A DNA stretch of 64,000 nucleotides from Isoptericola dokdonensis DS-3 (GCF_001636295.1 NZ_CP014209.1:248001-312000), one strand, 5' to 3'; positions 7,205 through 17,355 are shown, counted from the first letter of the stretch. Translations and numbers: made by a program. Notes: generated from the sequence alone by a model not told the origin.

Positions 7205-7987
7205 TCAGGGGACGATCGGCTCGGCGAGCGCCGCGTCCAGCGCGTCCGGGTCGCCCGTGACGGTGGCGCCGGCCTCCTCGGGGCTCAGCCGCCGCCACAG
7301 GAGCAGGTCCAGCTCGCGGGCGGGGGCGTGCACGGTCGTGGCGGGCACGCCCGGCTCCGTGTCGTCGTGGGCCCCGAGCATCCAGACCCGCCCGACGTCG
7401 GTCGCGTGCAGCGCGACGGTGCGGTCCAGCGGCGCCATGCGGTCGAGCCGCACCTGGCGGGGCTGGAACATCGTGACGACCTCGTCGACGCCGTCGGCCC
7501 AGACCTCGGCGTCGACGCCCACGGGGTCCTGGGCGCCGACGGCCACCCCGGAGCCGTGGCCGGCGGCGCGCAGGTCGTGCAGGTGCACCAGCGTCTCGTG
7601 GAGCTGCCGTCGCCACCAGAACGTCGCGGGCCCGCGCCCGGTCAGCGTCCAGGCGTCGGCGTCGGGCCCGAGGGCCACCAGCGTCCCGTGCAGCTCGGCG
7701 GCCTGCGCGGTGTAGAACGGCACGAGGTCGAACGGGCCGCGGCCGAGCGGCGTCTCCCGCTCGCGGCGGGCCTGACCGGCGGCCCAGTGATGGATGCGCC
7801 CGAGGTGCTCGACGAGGTTCCGGACCCGCCAGCGCCCGCACGCCGGGACCCGGGCAGCGGGGTCCGCGGTCCGCGTCCCCGCCGCGAACGCTTCCTGGAG
7901 GGCCGCCAGCAGGGCGAGGTGGTCGAGGTCCGGGCCGCCGTCGGTGCGCAGGCCGGTCGCCGGGTCGACGGCGGGGGCGGTGGTCAT
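7205..7987 (-). CDS. Mycothiol-dependent maleylpyruvate isomerase family protein
   Basis: ATG at 7987 begins MTTAPAVDPATGLRTDGG, giving 260 residues. The N-terminal part has the DinB-like four-helix pattern (RWRVRNLVEHLGRIHHWAAG, WWRRQLHETLVHLHDLRAA) with the histidines that bind a divalent metal in this family. The C-terminal part resembles the MDMPI_C/SCP2-like domain. Members use mycothiol or act as metal-dependent transferases in actinobacteria; the substrate here is unknown. It is divergent from lepA. Confidence 0.75.
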   Translation of the reverse strand: MTTAPAVDPATGLRTDGGPDLDHLALLAALQEAFAAGTRTADPAARVPACGRWRVRNLVEHLGRIHHWAAGQARRERETPLGRGPFDLVPFYTAQAAELHGTLVALGPDADAWTLTGRGPATFWWRRQLHETLVHLHDLRAAGHGSGVAVGAQDPVGVDAEVWADGVDEVVTMFQPRQVRLDRMAPLDRTVALHATDVGRVWMLGAHDDTEPGVPATTVHAPARELDLLLWRRLSPEEAGATVTGDPDALDAALAEPIVP

Positions 7988-8135
7988 GGCCCCAACGTAG
8001 CCACGGTGCTCCCGGAGCGGCAGGGCGTCGTCGGCCACCGACCGTCGAGGTCCTGCCACCGGGGAGGGGCGCCCTGGCGGCATGGGAGAATGGCCGGGCC
8101 CACCCGCCATCCCCACCACGACGGAGCGAGACGCG

Positions 8136-10037
8136 TTGCCCATCCCCGGACCCGCGCTCAGCGCGCGCATCCAGCCGAACGCCACGGCACCCGAGCTGAT
8201 CCGCAACTTCTGCATCATCGCGCACATCGACCACGGCAAGTCCACGCTGGCCGACCGCATGCTCCAGCTCACCGGTGTGGTGCAGGCCCGGGACGCCCGC
8301 GCGCAGTACCTCGACCGCATGGACATCGAGCGCGAGCGCGGCATCACGATCAAGTCGCAGGCCGTCCGCATGCCGTGGGCGGTCCAGGACGACGCGGCGG
8401 GTGACGGCAGCCTGACGCCGTACGCGCTCAACATGATCGACACCCCGGGCCACGTCGACTTCACCTACGAGGTCTCCCGCTCGCTCGCCGCGTGCGAGGG
8501 CGCCGTGCTGCTGGTCGACGCTGCGCAGGGCATCGAGGCCCAGACCCTCGCGAACCTGTACCTGGCGATGGAGGGCGACCTGGAGATCATCCCGGTCCTC
8601 AACAAGATCGACCTCCCGGCGGCGCAGCCGGAGAAGTACGCCGAGGAGCTGGCGAACCTCGTCGGTGGCGACCCCGCCGACGTGCTGCGCGTCTCCGGCA
8701 AGACGGGCGAGGGCGTCGAGGTGCTCATCGACCGCATCGTGCGTGACGTCCCGGCGCCCGTCGGTGACCCGGACGCGCCGGCCCGCGCGATGATCTTCGA
8801 CTCCGTCTACGACACCTACCGCGGCGTCGTGACGTACGTGCGCGCCGTCGACGGCAACCTGAGCCCGCGCGAGCGGATCCAGATGATGTCGACGAAGGCG
8901 ACCCACGAGCTCCTGGAGATCGGCGTGATCTCCCCGGAGCCGCACAAGACGAACGGCCTGGGCGTCGGCGAGGTGGGCTACCTCATCACGGGCGTGAAGG
9001 ACGTGCGCCAGTCGAAGGTCGGCGACACCGTGACGTCGGCCCACAAGCCCGCGACCCAGGCGCTCGGCGGCTACGACGACCCGCGCCCGATGGTGTTCTC
9101 GGGCCTGTACCCGATCGACGGGTCGGACTACCCGGTGCTGCGGGACGCGCTCGACAAGCTCAAGCTCAACGACGCGGCGCTCAACTACGAGCCGGAGACG
9201 TCGGTGGCGCTCGGGTTCGGGTTCCGCGTCGGCTTCCTCGGGCTGCTGCACCTGGAGATCGTGCGCGAGCGCCTGGAGCGTGAGTTCGACCTCGACCTCA
9301 TCTCCACCGCGCCGAACGTCGTCTACGACGTGACGCTGGAGGACGGCACGGACGTCAAGGTGACGAACCCGTCCGAGTTCCCGGGCGGCAAGATCAAGGA
9401 GGTCCGCGAGCCGGTCGTCAAGGCCACGATCCTCACCCCCAGCGAGTTCGTGGGCACCGTGATGGGTCTGTGCACGGACCGCCGCGGCACGATGCACGGC
9501 ATGGACTACCTGTCGGAGGACCGGGTCGAGCTGCGGTACACGCTGCCGCTCGCGGAGATCGTGTTCGACTTCTTCGACCAGCTCAAGTCCCGCACGCGCG
9601 GGTACGCCTCGCTCGACTACGAGCCCCAGGGTGACCAGTCGGCCAACCTCGTCAAGGTCGACATCCTGCTGCAGGGCGACCAGGTGGACGCGTTCAGCGC
9701 CATCGTGCACAAGGACGCCGCGTACGACTACGGCGTGCGGATGACGGCCAAGCTCAAGGAGCTCATCCCGCGCCAGCAGTTCGAGGTGCCGATCCAGGCC
9801 GCCGTCGGCGCCCGCGTGATCGCCCGCGAGACGGTGCGCGCGATGCGCAAGGACGTCCTGGCCAAGTGCTACGGCGGCGACATCTCCCGCAAGCGCAAGC
9901 TGCTCGAGAAGCAGAAGGAGGGCAAGAAGCGCATGAAGAACATCGGGTCGGTCGAGGTGCCGAAGGAGGCGTTCATCAGCGCGCTGTCCTCCGACGAGTC
10001 CGGTGGCGCCGGCAAGGACAAGGACAAGAAGAAGTAG
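8136..10037 (+). CDS. lepA: Elongation factor 4 (ribosome back-translocase)
   Basis: LepA is a translational GTPase that acts on stalled or mis-translocated ribosomes. The G1 motif AHIDHGKST is at residues 29-37, G3 is DTPGHVDF and G4 is NKID, followed by EF-G-like domains and the LepA-specific C-terminal domain rich in Lys. I chose TTG at 8136 (633 residues) because GGAGCGAG lies just upstream. An ATG at 8082 would add 18 residues without a ribosome site. It precedes hemW by one base, a common actinobacterial pairing. Confidence 0.95.
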   Translation: MPIPGPALSARIQPNATAPELIRNFCIIAHIDHGKSTLADRMLQLTGVVQARDARAQYLDRMDIERERGITIKSQAVRMPWAVQDDAAGDGSLTPYALNMIDTPGHVDFTYEVSRSLAACEGAVLLVDAAQGIEAQTLANLYLAMEGDLEIIPVLNKIDLPAAQPEKYAEELANLVGGDPADVLRVSGKTGEGVEVLIDRIVRDVPAPVGDPDAPARAMIFDSVYDTYRGVVTYVRAVDGNLSPRERIQMMSTKATHELLEIGVISPEPHKTNGLGVGEVGYLITGVKDVRQSKVGDTVTSAHKPATQALGGYDDPRPMVFSGLYPIDGSDYPVLRDALDKLKLNDAALNYEPETSVALGFGFRVGFLGLLHLEIVRERLEREFDLDLISTAPNVVYDVTLEDGTDVKVTNPSEFPGGKIKEVREPVVKATILTPSEFVGTVMGLCTDRRGTMHGMDYLSEDRVELRYTLPLAEIVFDFFDQLKSRTRGYASLDYEPQGDQSANLVKVDILLQGDQVDAFSAIVHKDAAYDYGVRMTAKLKELIPRQQFEVPIQAAVGARVIARETVRAMRKDVLAKCYGGDISRKRKLLEKQKEGKKRMKNIGSVEVPKEAFISALSSDESGGAGKDKDKKK

Positions 10038-10038
10038 C

Positions 10039-11319
10039 GTGCCCGCACTGCCCGAGGGCGAGGCCGTCCCCGCCGACGGCTCGCTGCCCCCGTCCGTCGC
10101 CGGCCCCCGGCCGTTGAACCGCGCGCGCAGCAGCGGGTTCGGCGTGTACGTGCACGTCCCGTTCTGCACGGTGCGCTGCGGCTACTGCGACTTCAACACG
10201 TACACCGCGTCCGAGCTCGGCGGCGGGGCGTCGCAGGTGGAGTACGCCTCCACGGCGCTGCGCGAGGTCGGTCTCGCGCAGCGGGTCCTCGCGGACGCCG
10301 GGCTGGGCGACCGCCCCGTGTCGACGGTGTTCTTCGGCGGCGGCACCCCGACGATGCTGCCCGCCGCCGACCTCGCACGGATCCTGGTCGGGGTGCGCGA
10401 CGCGTGGGGGCTCGCCCCCGGCGCCGAGGTCACCACGGAGGCCAACCCCGACTCGGTGACGCCGGAGTCGCTGGCCGTGCTCGCCGAGGCCGGGTTCACG
10501 CGGGTGTCGTTCGGCATGCAGTCGGCGGTGCCGCACGTGCTGGCCACCCTGGAGCGCACCCACGACCCGGCGCGCATCCCCGACGTCGTGCGCTGGGCGC
10601 GCGAGGCCGGCCTCGACGTCTCCCTCGACCTCATCTACGGCACGCCGGGGGAGTCGCTGGACGACTGGCGCGCCTCGGTCGAGACGGCGCTCGCCACGGG
10701 CGTGGACCATGTCTCGGCGTACGCGCTCGTCGTCGAGCCGGGCACGAAGATGTTCGCCCAGGTGCGCCGCGGGCAGGTCGCCCTGCCCGACGAGGACGAC
10801 CAGGCCGCCAAGTACGAGCTCGCCGACGACCTGCTCACCGCCGCCGGGCTCGGCTGGTACGAGGTCTCGAACTGGGCGCGCGGGCCCGAGCACGCGTGCC
10901 GCCACAACCTCGCCTACTGGCGCGGCGACGACTGGTGGGGCATCGGGCCGGGCGCCCACTCCTACGTCGGCGCCGCCGACGGCGGGTCGCAGGACGGCGA
11001 GGCCGCCGTGGCCGGGGTGCGCTGGTGGAACGTCAAGCACCCGCGGCGCTACGCCGCGCTGCTGGAGGACGACCGGTCACCGGGTGCGGGGCGCGAGCTG
11101 CTGACGACGAGCGAGGCGCACCTCGAGCGCGTGATGCTCGGGGTGCGCCTCGCCGAGGGCCTCGACCTGGACGTCCTGGACGCCGCCGGCCGGCGTGCGG
11201 TGGCCGGTCAGGTCGCGCGCGGCCTGCTCGACGGCGCCGCGGCGATCCACGGCCGGGCCGTGCTCACGCGCCGCGGACGCCTGCTCGCCGACGCCGTCGT
11301 CCGCGACCTGACGGCCTGA
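10039..11319 (+). CDS. hemW: HemW, radical SAM haem chaperone
   Basis: GTG at 10039 gives 426 residues. The radical SAM cysteines C43, C47 and C50 are in the motif PFCTVRCGYC. FFGGGTPTM, the glycine-rich segment for SAM binding, and a HemN C-terminal domain follow. HemW proteins, once called oxygen-independent coproporphyrinogen oxidase-like, insert haem into target proteins. It starts one base after the lepA stop codon and is surely cotranscribed with it. Confidence 0.92.
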   Translation: MPALPEGEAVPADGSLPPSVAGPRPLNRARSSGFGVYVHVPFCTVRCGYCDFNTYTASELGGGASQVEYASTALREVGLAQRVLADAGLGDRPVSTVFFGGGTPTMLPAADLARILVGVRDAWGLAPGAEVTTEANPDSVTPESLAVLAEAGFTRVSFGMQSAVPHVLATLERTHDPARIPDVVRWAREAGLDVSLDLIYGTPGESLDDWRASVETALATGVDHVSAYALVVEPGTKMFAQVRRGQVALPDEDDQAAKYELADDLLTAAGLGWYEVSNWARGPEHACRHNLAYWRGDDWWGIGPGAHSYVGAADGGSQDGEAAVAGVRWWNVKHPRRYAALLEDDRSPGAGRELLTTSEAHLERVMLGVRLAEGLDLDVLDAAGRRAVAGQVARGLLDGAAAIHGRAVLTRRGRLLADAVVRDLTA

Positions 11320-11350
11320 GCCCGGCGCCCCCGTGGTGGGGGCACCGGGC
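11320..11350. terminator. Bidirectional hairpin between hemW and the DUF4870 gene
   Basis: GCCCGGCGCCCCC at 11320-11332 pairs with GGGGGCACCGGGC at 11338-11350 with one mismatch. It begins right after the hemW stop and faces a convergent gene. Confidence 0.65.
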
Positions 11351-11367
11351 CCGGGCCGTGGGTGCGG

Positions 11368-11928
11368 TCAGCGGATGAAGCGGATCGTCAGCGGGTAGCG
11401 GTACCACTCCTGCCGCGAGCACGCGACGGCCGCCAGGATGGCGAACACGATCGAGCACACCCAGACGGCGAAGAACGTGAAGAACCCGATCACGACGAAC
11501 ATCAGGACGAAGCTGACGACGTAGCCGATCGCCAGGGTGATCTGGAAGTTCAGCGCCTCCTTGCCCTGGTCGTCGAGGTAGCGGCTGCGCTCGCGGTACA
11601 CGAGCCAGATGATCAGCGGCACCAGGAAGCTGAGGAACACCCCGCCGAGGTGCGCGAAGATCGCCCACGTGCGCTCCTCGGACGGGCTCACCGTCGCGGG
11701 GCCGTAGCCGTACGGGGGCTGGCCGCCGGGCTGCTGGCCGTACGGCGGCTGCGGCTGGCCGTAGCCCTGCGGGCCGGGCTGCGCGTACGGGTCCGGCTGG
11801 GCGCCGGGGGCCGGCTGGGTGTACGGGTCCGGCTGGGCGCCGGGGGCCGGCTGGGCGTACGGGTCCGGCTGCTCGCCGGCCGGCCGCGGGTCCTCGGGCT
11901 CCGGGGTGCCGGGAGTCTGCTGGGACAT
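11368..11928 (-). CDS. DUF4870 membrane protein
   Basis: ATG at 11928 follows a GGAGC site. The 186-residue product has a 75-residue Pro/Gln/Tyr-rich cytoplasmic start with repeated PDPYxQPAPGAQ units, then the DUF4870 core: ERTWAIFAHLGGVFL, ERSRYLDDQGKEALNFQI, and hydrophobic segments, ending YRYPLTIRFIR. It has three to four membrane spans. It is a paralogue of the next gene (11957-12382), so the two probably arose by tandem duplication. Role unknown. Confidence 0.85.
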   Translation of the reverse strand: MSQQTPGTPEPEDPRPAGEQPDPYAQPAPGAQPDPYTQPAPGAQPDPYAQPGPQGYGQPQPPYGQQPGGQPPYGYGPATVSPSEERTWAIFAHLGGVFLSFLVPLIIWLVYRERSRYLDDQGKEALNFQITLAIGYVVSFVLMFVVIGFFTFFAVWVCSIVFAILAAVACSRQEWYRYPLTIRFIR

Positions 11929-11956
11929 GGCTGCTCCTTCGTCGGGCGGACGGCGG

Positions 11957-12382
11957 TCAGTGGACCAGCCGCAGGGTGAACGGGTAGCGGTAGAGCTCGT
12001 GCCGGTTGACGGCGACGGCCGCGAGGATCGCCAGGACGAGCGCGGCGATCCACACGACGGCCAGCAGCACCGAGCCGACGGCGGCGAAGAGCCAGCCGAT
12101 CAGCGGGATGTCGCCGAGGACGTTGCGCAGCACCAGGCCCACGGCGGACGCGACGAGGACGCCGATCTGGAAGTTCAGCGCCTCCTTCGCCTGGTCGGCC
12201 ACGTAGGCGCTGCGGTCGCGCAGCGCGATCCAGATCACCAGGGGTGCGAGCACGCCGAGCAGCCCGACGCTGAGGGCGGCGACGATCAGCGGGCCGACGT
12301 GGGCGAAGATCGCCCACATGCGCTCGTCGGAGCGGGACAGCGGCCGGGGCGCGGGCGCCGGGGCCGGGGAGCTCTGCGTCAT
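11957..12382 (-). CDS. DUF4870 membrane protein (paralogue)
   Basis: ATG at 12382 gives 141 residues. It shares with its neighbour the core DERMWAIFAHVGPLIV, VADQAKEALNFQIGVL and the end ELYRYPFTLRLVH, but has only a short Pro-rich N-terminal tail. The 28-base gap to the next gene and the same orientation suggest a two-gene operon. Function of the family is unknown. Confidence 0.85.
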   Translation of the reverse strand: MTQSSPAPAPAPRPLSRSDERMWAIFAHVGPLIVAALSVGLLGVLAPLVIWIALRDRSAYVADQAKEALNFQIGVLVASAVGLVLRNVLGDIPLIGWLFAAVGSVLLAVVWIAALVLAILAAVAVNRHELYRYPFTLRLVH

Positions 12383-12501
12383 GTCCTCATCCTGACAGAG
12401 CAGGAGGTTGTCCGGAATGTCGGCCCGCAGGCCGGGCTCCGGTGGCGGACCTCGGCGCGCCGTCCGAGAGTGGTGACGCAGGCCCACGACCAGGAGGAAC
12501 G

Positions 12502-13056
12502 ATGAGCCAGAACACGCCGACCCCGCCGCCGGAGCCGACCGACCCGTCCGGTCAGGGGCAGCCGCCGCGACAGCCGGCGCCCTCCGAGCCTCCCGCGCAG
12601 CCGTACCGGGAGCCGAGCGGCGTCTACCAGCAGCCCGGCGAGCCGCACCAGCAGCAGCCGTCGTACGAGACCTACCAGCAGCCGGTGGGCGAGCGGCCGG
12701 TCGGCGACCAGCCGATCTACGCCGCCGCGGCGAGCTCGGCCGCCGACGTGGCGCGCAACGACACCAAGGGCTTCTTCGGCGCGCTCTTCGACTACTCGTT
12801 CATGACCTACGTGACGCCGAAGGTCGTCAAGATCGTCTACATCATCGCGACGGTCCTCATCGCGCTCGGCTGGCTGATCGCGCTGGTCGCCGCGTTCAAC
12901 TACAGCGTCTGGTCCGGGATCCTGTTCCTGCTGTTCGGCTGGATCCTGGCGCTGGTCTACCTGGCGCTCGTGCGCATCACCCTGGAGTTCTACCAGGCGA
13001 TCGTCTCGGTCTCGGAGAAGGTCAACCGCTACGCGCAGCGTGACGGGATGGTCTGA
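12502..13056 (+). CDS. DUF4282 membrane protein
   Basis: ATG at 12502 is preceded by AGGAGGAAC, a near-ideal ribosome site. The 184-residue product has a 75-residue Pro/Gln-rich disordered start, then GFFGALFDYSFMTYVTPKVV and two membrane segments, with a cytoplasmic FYQAIVSVSEKVN end. This matches the DUF4282 family of small actinobacterial membrane proteins. Its Pro-rich tail resembles those of the neighbouring DUF4870 genes. Confidence 0.85.
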   Translation: MSQNTPTPPPEPTDPSGQGQPPRQPAPSEPPAQPYREPSGVYQQPGEPHQQQPSYETYQQPVGERPVGDQPIYAAAASSAADVARNDTKGFFGALFDYSFMTYVTPKVVKIVYIIATVLIALGWLIALVAAFNYSVWSGILFLLFGWILALVYLALVRITLEFYQAIVSVSEKVNRYAQRDGMV

Positions 13057-13062
13057 CGCGCC

Positions 13063-13935
13063 TCAGGCCGTCACGAAGTCGATGAGCTCCTCGACCCGGC
13101 CCAGCAGGGCCGGGTCGAGGTCGCGGTAGTCGCGCACCGTCCCCAGGATCCGCTGCCAGGCCCGGCCGACGTCCTGGGTGGAGGCCGCGGGCCAGCCGAG
13201 CTCGCGCAGGATGCCGCGCTTCCACTCGGTGCCGCGCTCGATCGTCGGCCACGCCGTCAGGCCCACCCGGGCGGGCTTCACCGCCTGCCACACGTCGACG
13301 TAGGGGTGCCCGAGCACCAGCACGGTGCCGGACGCGACGGTGCGCAGGGCGTCGTCGGCGATCCGTCGCTCCTTCGACCCGGGCACCAGGTGGTCGACGA
13401 GCACGCCGACGCGGCGGTCGGGCGTCGGCGCGAACTCGGCGAGGGCCTCGGCCAGGTGGTCGACGCCGTCGAGCATCTCCACGACGACCCCCTCGACGCG
13501 CAGGTCGTCGCCCCACACCTTCTCGACGAGCTCAGCGTCGTGCTTGCCCTCCACCCAGATGCGCGAGCCGCGGGCCACGCGGGCGCGGGCGCCGTGCACG
13601 GCCACCGACCCGGAGGCGGTGCGCGTCGGTGCGGCGGGCGCTCGGGACGTCACGGGGGCGGTGAGCTCGACCGGCTTCCCCTCGACCCAGAACCCGGGGC
13701 CGAGCGGGAACGAGCGGGTACGGCCGCGCCGGTCCTCCAGCACCACCAGGTGCACGCCCCCGGACTTCTCGACCCGGACGACGGCGCCCACCCAGCCGGT
13801 CTGCACCTCCTCGACGACGAGGCCCTGCTCCGCAGCACGCGGCTGCGAGGTGGGGCGCGCCCGGTGGTGCGCCGACCCGGACGGGCCAGGGCCGGGCGCG
13901 GAGGACAGGACGTCGGAGCCGTAGCGGTCGTGCAC
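13063..13935 (-). CDS. DUF3097 protein
   Basis: GTG at 13935 begins VHDRYGSDVLSSAPG, the usual N-terminus of this actinobacterial family, giving 290 residues. Recognisable parts are GSRIWVEGKHDAELVEKVWG, the acidic pattern VVEMLDGVDHL, and GHPYVDVWQAVKP. The E-G-K-x-D-A-E and G-V-D-x-L pattern resembles the TOPRIM fold of DnaG and RNase M5 proteins, which suggests a nucleic-acid role, but none has been shown to my knowledge. It ends close to the convergent DUF4282 gene. Confidence 0.85.
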   Translation of the reverse strand: MHDRYGSDVLSSAPGPGPSGSAHHRARPTSQPRAAEQGLVVEEVQTGWVGAVVRVEKSGGVHLVVLEDRRGRTRSFPLGPGFWVEGKPVELTAPVTSRAPAAPTRTASGSVAVHGARARVARGSRIWVEGKHDAELVEKVWGDDLRVEGVVVEMLDGVDHLAEALAEFAPTPDRRVGVLVDHLVPGSKERRIADDALRTVASGTVLVLGHPYVDVWQAVKPARVGLTAWPTIERGTEWKRGILRELGWPAASTQDVGRAWQRILGTVRDYRDLDPALLGRVEELIDFVTA

Positions 13936-13945
13936 GGCCGCGAGC

Positions 13946-16828
13946 CTACGGAGCGGACGGCGGCCCGTGCGCGACCGACACACCCTCCGACGACGGCGAC
14001 CCGGCGGACCCCGTCGTGCGGGCGAGGACGGCGGCCTCGGTGCGGCTGGTCACGCCGAGCTTGCGCAGGATCGCCGAGACGTGCACCGACGCCGTCTTGC
14101 GGGAGATGAAGAGGCGCTCGGCCACCTGGCCGTTCGTCAGGCCCTGCGCGACGAGGTCGAGCACCTGGACCTCCCGTTCGGTGAGGCTCGCCAGGCCCTC
14201 GGCCGGTGCGGCGCTCGGCCGGGCCCGCCGGGCGAGGAGCCCGGCGTCGTCGAGCAGGGCGGTCGCCCGGGTCGTCACGAGCCCGGCCCCGATCTCCTCG
14301 CCCGCCTCGACGGCGGCGGTCAGCAGCCCCCGCGCGGCCGACCTGTCGTCGGCGTCGAGGTGCGCCTCACCGTCCCGCAGCAGGGCGTACGGGCGCAGGT
14401 GGGCCGGCGCACCGTCCACCACGTCGAGCGCCGCGACCGCCGACCACGGCGCGTCACCCAGCTCGGCGGCGAACACCGTCGCCCAGACGCCGCGGGTGGG
14501 CCACGACACGGCCGCGAGCGCCGCCCGGTACGGGGCGTCGTCGACCGGCCTGCCTTGGGCGCGGGCCTGCGCCACCGCGCGCGCGGCGACCACCAGCACC
14601 GTCAGGGCGTAGGCGCCGGTCAACCGGCCGGGGTCGAGCGCGGGGGAGACCAGGTCCAGGGCCTCGTCGACGTCGCCCCGCTCGAGGGCCAGCTCGGCCA
14701 GGGTCGCGCGCACCCGCGCCCGGACCTGCATCTCGATGCGGTCGTGCCGCAGCCACTGCGCCCGGTACCGGCGGCCCATCGACTGGGCCCGCTCGCCGTC
14801 GCCGCGCCACAGCGTGAGCCACGTCCACCGCTCGGTGAGGTAGACGGCGAACTGGCTGGGAGCCACGAGCGGCACGGACCGTTCGTACCAGGCGGCTGCC
14901 TCGTCCCAGCGACCGAGCCCGATGAGGGCCTCGGCCACGTTGCCCTCGAGCATCGCGAGGCTGCCCCAGCCCGCGCCGCGGGCCCGCGCGAGGTCCGCCC
15001 CCGCGGATGCGAGGGCCCGTGCCCGTTCGAACTCGCCGAGCTTGACGTGCTGGTCGGACATGTTGGTGTGGAAGCGGCTGATCGCGTCCCAGTCGTCGCC
15101 CGCCAGCCGCCGCGACGCGGCGAGGTCGTCGACGCCGGCGAGGTCTCCGGCGTCGACACGGGCCACCCCGCGGGTGTTGAGCAGCACCGCCTCCAGCGCG
15201 CGGTCGCCGGTACCCCGGGCGGCGTCCAGCCCGCGGTCGGCGGCGTCGACCGCGACGGCGTGGTCGCCGTCGAGCATCGCGGTGCGGGCCTTGAGCCGCA
15301 GCAGGGGCCCCAGCGTGCCGAGGTCGTCCGGCGGTGCGGTCGCGAGGGCCTCGTCGAGCAGGGCGCGGCCCGCGTCGTCGCCGGTGCGCAGCGTGTGCAC
15401 GGCCACCTGCCCGAGGGTGCTGGCCCGCCCGGCGGGGTCGTCGGCGGGCCACTCGGCGAGGGCCTGGCGCGTCAGGGCGAGGGCGCGGTCCAGCAGGCTC
15501 GCGGAGTGCTGCGCCTCGGCCACCGCGAGGAGGAGGTCGTGGTGGGTCGTCCCGGTGAGCCGCTCGGCATCGGGCACGAGGTCCCACATCTCGAGGGCGC
15601 GCTCGCCGAGCGCGACCGCCGTCGACGACGCGGCGTCGTGCCCCGCGGCCGCCTGGGCGGCCACGGCGGCCGCCAGCGCGCGGTCGGGCAGGTGGGCGTG
15701 CCACCAGTGGTCGGCGATCTCGGCGAGCCGGGGCACGGTCGCGGGCAGCCCCGCCAGCGCCTCGGCGTACGCGGTGTGCAGCCGCCGCCGCTCGGACGGC
15801 AGCAGCTCCTCGGCGACCGCCTCCTGCAGCAGGGCGTGCCGGAACCGGTAGCCGTCGGCCTCGGCGACGAGCACGACGGCGTCCACGGCCTCCCGCACGG
15901 CGGGCTCCGCGGTGGCGAGCGCGTCCTCGCCGAGCACGGCGGCGAGCAGGTCCAGCGACGCGCGCTGACCTGCCGCGGCGACGGTGCGGCACAGCGCCTG
16001 CGCCTCGGGCGACAGCTGGGAGTAGCGCACCAGCAGGACGTCGCGCAAGGACAGCGGCAGGTCGTCGCCGAGGCAGCAGGCGAGCTCCTCCACGTAGAAC
16101 GGGACCCCGCCGGAGCGCTCGACGAGCTCGGCCAGGGCGACCCCGTCCGCACCGCCCCGCGGGTCGACGGCCCGGGCCAGCGCCGCGACCTCGTCCGCGC
16201 CCAGCGGGCCGACCTCCAGCCGGGCGGCGAGCCGGGCCCGGTCGAGCTCCGCGAGCGTCGTGCGCAGCGGGTGCCGCCGTCCGACGTCGTCGCTGCGGAA
16301 CGTCGCGACGACGGCCAGCGCCGAGGTGCGGGCCGCGCGCGCCAGCCGGACCAGGGTCGAGCGGGTCGCGTCGTCCGACCAGTGCAGGTCCTCCAGCACG
16401 ACGACGACCGGCCGCCCGGAGGCCACCGTGGACAGCAGGTCGGCCAGCACCTCCGGGCCGCGACCGCTCGCGACGCCCGGCCGCTGGGCGACGAGCCCCG
16501 GCACGATCGCGCCGAGGGCGTCCGCCGCCGGGCCCGCGGCCGCCAGGACGTCGTCGGCGCCGAGGGCGTCGACGAGGTCCCGCACGACGCCCTCCAGGCC
16601 GGCGTAGGGGACGGGACCGGAACCGGAGTCGGCGCACTGCCCACGGGCGACCAGGACGTCGCCGTCGAGGCTCGCGAGGACCTCCGCGACGAGCCGCGTC
16701 TTGCCGATCCCGGCCTCGCCGGACACGACGACCGTGCCGCCGGCGCCGCCGCGGGCGTCGTCCACCACACGGCGCAGCGTGGCGAGCTCGGCGTCACGGC
16801 CGACGAGCGGTGCAGGGTCCGGTGCCAT
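13946..16828 (-). CDS. Large ATP-binding LuxR-type (LAL) transcriptional regulator
   Basis: ATG at 16828 begins MAPDPAPLVGRDAELATLRR and gives 960 residues. The order is an NTPase domain with Walker A GEAGIGKTR at 37-45 and Walker B VVVVLEDLHWSDD, then a long TPR-like helical region, then a C-terminal LuxR helix-turn-helix (LTEREVQVLDLVAQGLTNGQ, KTASVHVSAILRKLGV). LAL regulators couple an unknown ligand and ATP to gene activation. The start of the DUF3097 gene is 10 bases downstream. No sugar or antibiotic cluster adjoins it, so the target is unknown. Confidence 0.9.
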   Translation of the reverse strand: MAPDPAPLVGRDAELATLRRVVDDARGGAGGTVVVSGEAGIGKTRLVAEVLASLDGDVLVARGQCADSGSGPVPYAGLEGVVRDLVDALGADDVLAAAGPAADALGAIVPGLVAQRPGVASGRGPEVLADLLSTVASGRPVVVVLEDLHWSDDATRSTLVRLARAARTSALAVVATFRSDDVGRRHPLRTTLAELDRARLAARLEVGPLGADEVAALARAVDPRGGADGVALAELVERSGGVPFYVEELACCLGDDLPLSLRDVLLVRYSQLSPEAQALCRTVAAAGQRASLDLLAAVLGEDALATAEPAVREAVDAVVLVAEADGYRFRHALLQEAVAEELLPSERRRLHTAYAEALAGLPATVPRLAEIADHWWHAHLPDRALAAAVAAQAAAGHDAASSTAVALGERALEMWDLVPDAERLTGTTHHDLLLAVAEAQHSASLLDRALALTRQALAEWPADDPAGRASTLGQVAVHTLRTGDDAGRALLDEALATAPPDDLGTLGPLLRLKARTAMLDGDHAVAVDAADRGLDAARGTGDRALEAVLLNTRGVARVDAGDLAGVDDLAASRRLAGDDWDAISRFHTNMSDQHVKLGEFERARALASAGADLARARGAGWGSLAMLEGNVAEALIGLGRWDEAAAWYERSVPLVAPSQFAVYLTERWTWLTLWRGDGERAQSMGRRYRAQWLRHDRIEMQVRARVRATLAELALERGDVDEALDLVSPALDPGRLTGAYALTVLVVAARAVAQARAQGRPVDDAPYRAALAAVSWPTRGVWATVFAAELGDAPWSAVAALDVVDGAPAHLRPYALLRDGEAHLDADDRSAARGLLTAAVEAGEEIGAGLVTTRATALLDDAGLLARRARPSAAPAEGLASLTEREVQVLDLVAQGLTNGQVAERLFISRKTASVHVSAILRKLGVTSRTEAAVLARTTGSAGSPSSEGVSVAHGPPSAP

Positions 16829-16914
16829 GCGGACATCGTGCCAGGCGGCGCCCGCCCCGGACCCACCGGGACGGGCGTCGTCGGCCGCCACGCGGCCCGG
16901 TGCGTCGGTGACGG

Positions 16915-17109
16915 TCACGCGGTGCGGTGCGTCGCGCCGGGACGCAGCGCGTCGAGCAGACGGGACCACCGGGCCCGCGCGCCCGCGAGCACCGGCACGG
17001 CCGGGCGGTCGGCGGCGAGGCGCTCGCGGGCGCGGCGCACCTGCTCGGCGCGGGCGACCAGCTCGGCCTCGCGCAGGCGGTGGTCGGTCAGGTGCTCCCA
17101 GTGGTCCAT
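16915..17109 (-). CDS. Small charged helical protein, 64 residues
   Basis: ATG at 17109 follows GAGGAG at correct spacing. The protein starts MDHWEHLTDHRLREAELVAR and continues as an Arg/Ala-rich amphipathic helix, ending in GATHRTA. No domain is recognised. It sits between the LAL regulator and the hrcA promoter region. Confidence 0.6.
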   Translation of the reverse strand: MDHWEHLTDHRLREAELVARAEQVRRARERLAADRPAVPVLAGARARWSRLLDALRPGATHRTA

Positions 17110-17293
17110 GTCAGGCTCCTCGGCCGGTGCGGCGGCGGGCCGGTCGGTCCGTCGAGATCCAGGTTCGCGCCGTGAGGTAGGCGACCGGATCGGGCAGGTC
17201 ACCGGTTCTGCGGCGCGGGTCCGGGCCTCGGTGGCGCCTGAGGTACCTCAGGTCGCCGGGGCGTCCTCCGCGGCCGTGCTCGGGACGCGTAGG

Positions 17294-17320
17294 ATGGCAC
17301 TCAGCAACGGAGAGTGCTAA
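17294..17320 (+). promoter_or_regulatory. CIRCE operator upstream of hrcA
   Basis: The right arm GAGTGCTAA is a perfect match to the CIRCE consensus. The left arm ATGGCACTC matches 7 of 9 positions, with the canonical 9-base spacer. HrcA binds this element, so hrcA and the following dnaJ are predicted to be autorepressed and heat-inducible. Confidence 0.85.
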
Positions 17321-17355
17321 GACGGCACGGGGTGCGACGACGGGAGGGACGTCCG

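Noticed and set aside
6921..10169. 1082-residue minus-strand frame opposite lepA
   Set aside because: Low-complexity Arg/Ala/Gly/Asp composition expected from the antisense of a high-GC gene; lepA and hemW explain the region.
13967..17320. 1117-residue plus-strand frame
   Set aside because: Antisense shadow of the LAL regulator; no domain-like stretches.
17294..17320. Novel inverted repeat
   Set aside because: It is the known CIRCE element of hrcA.
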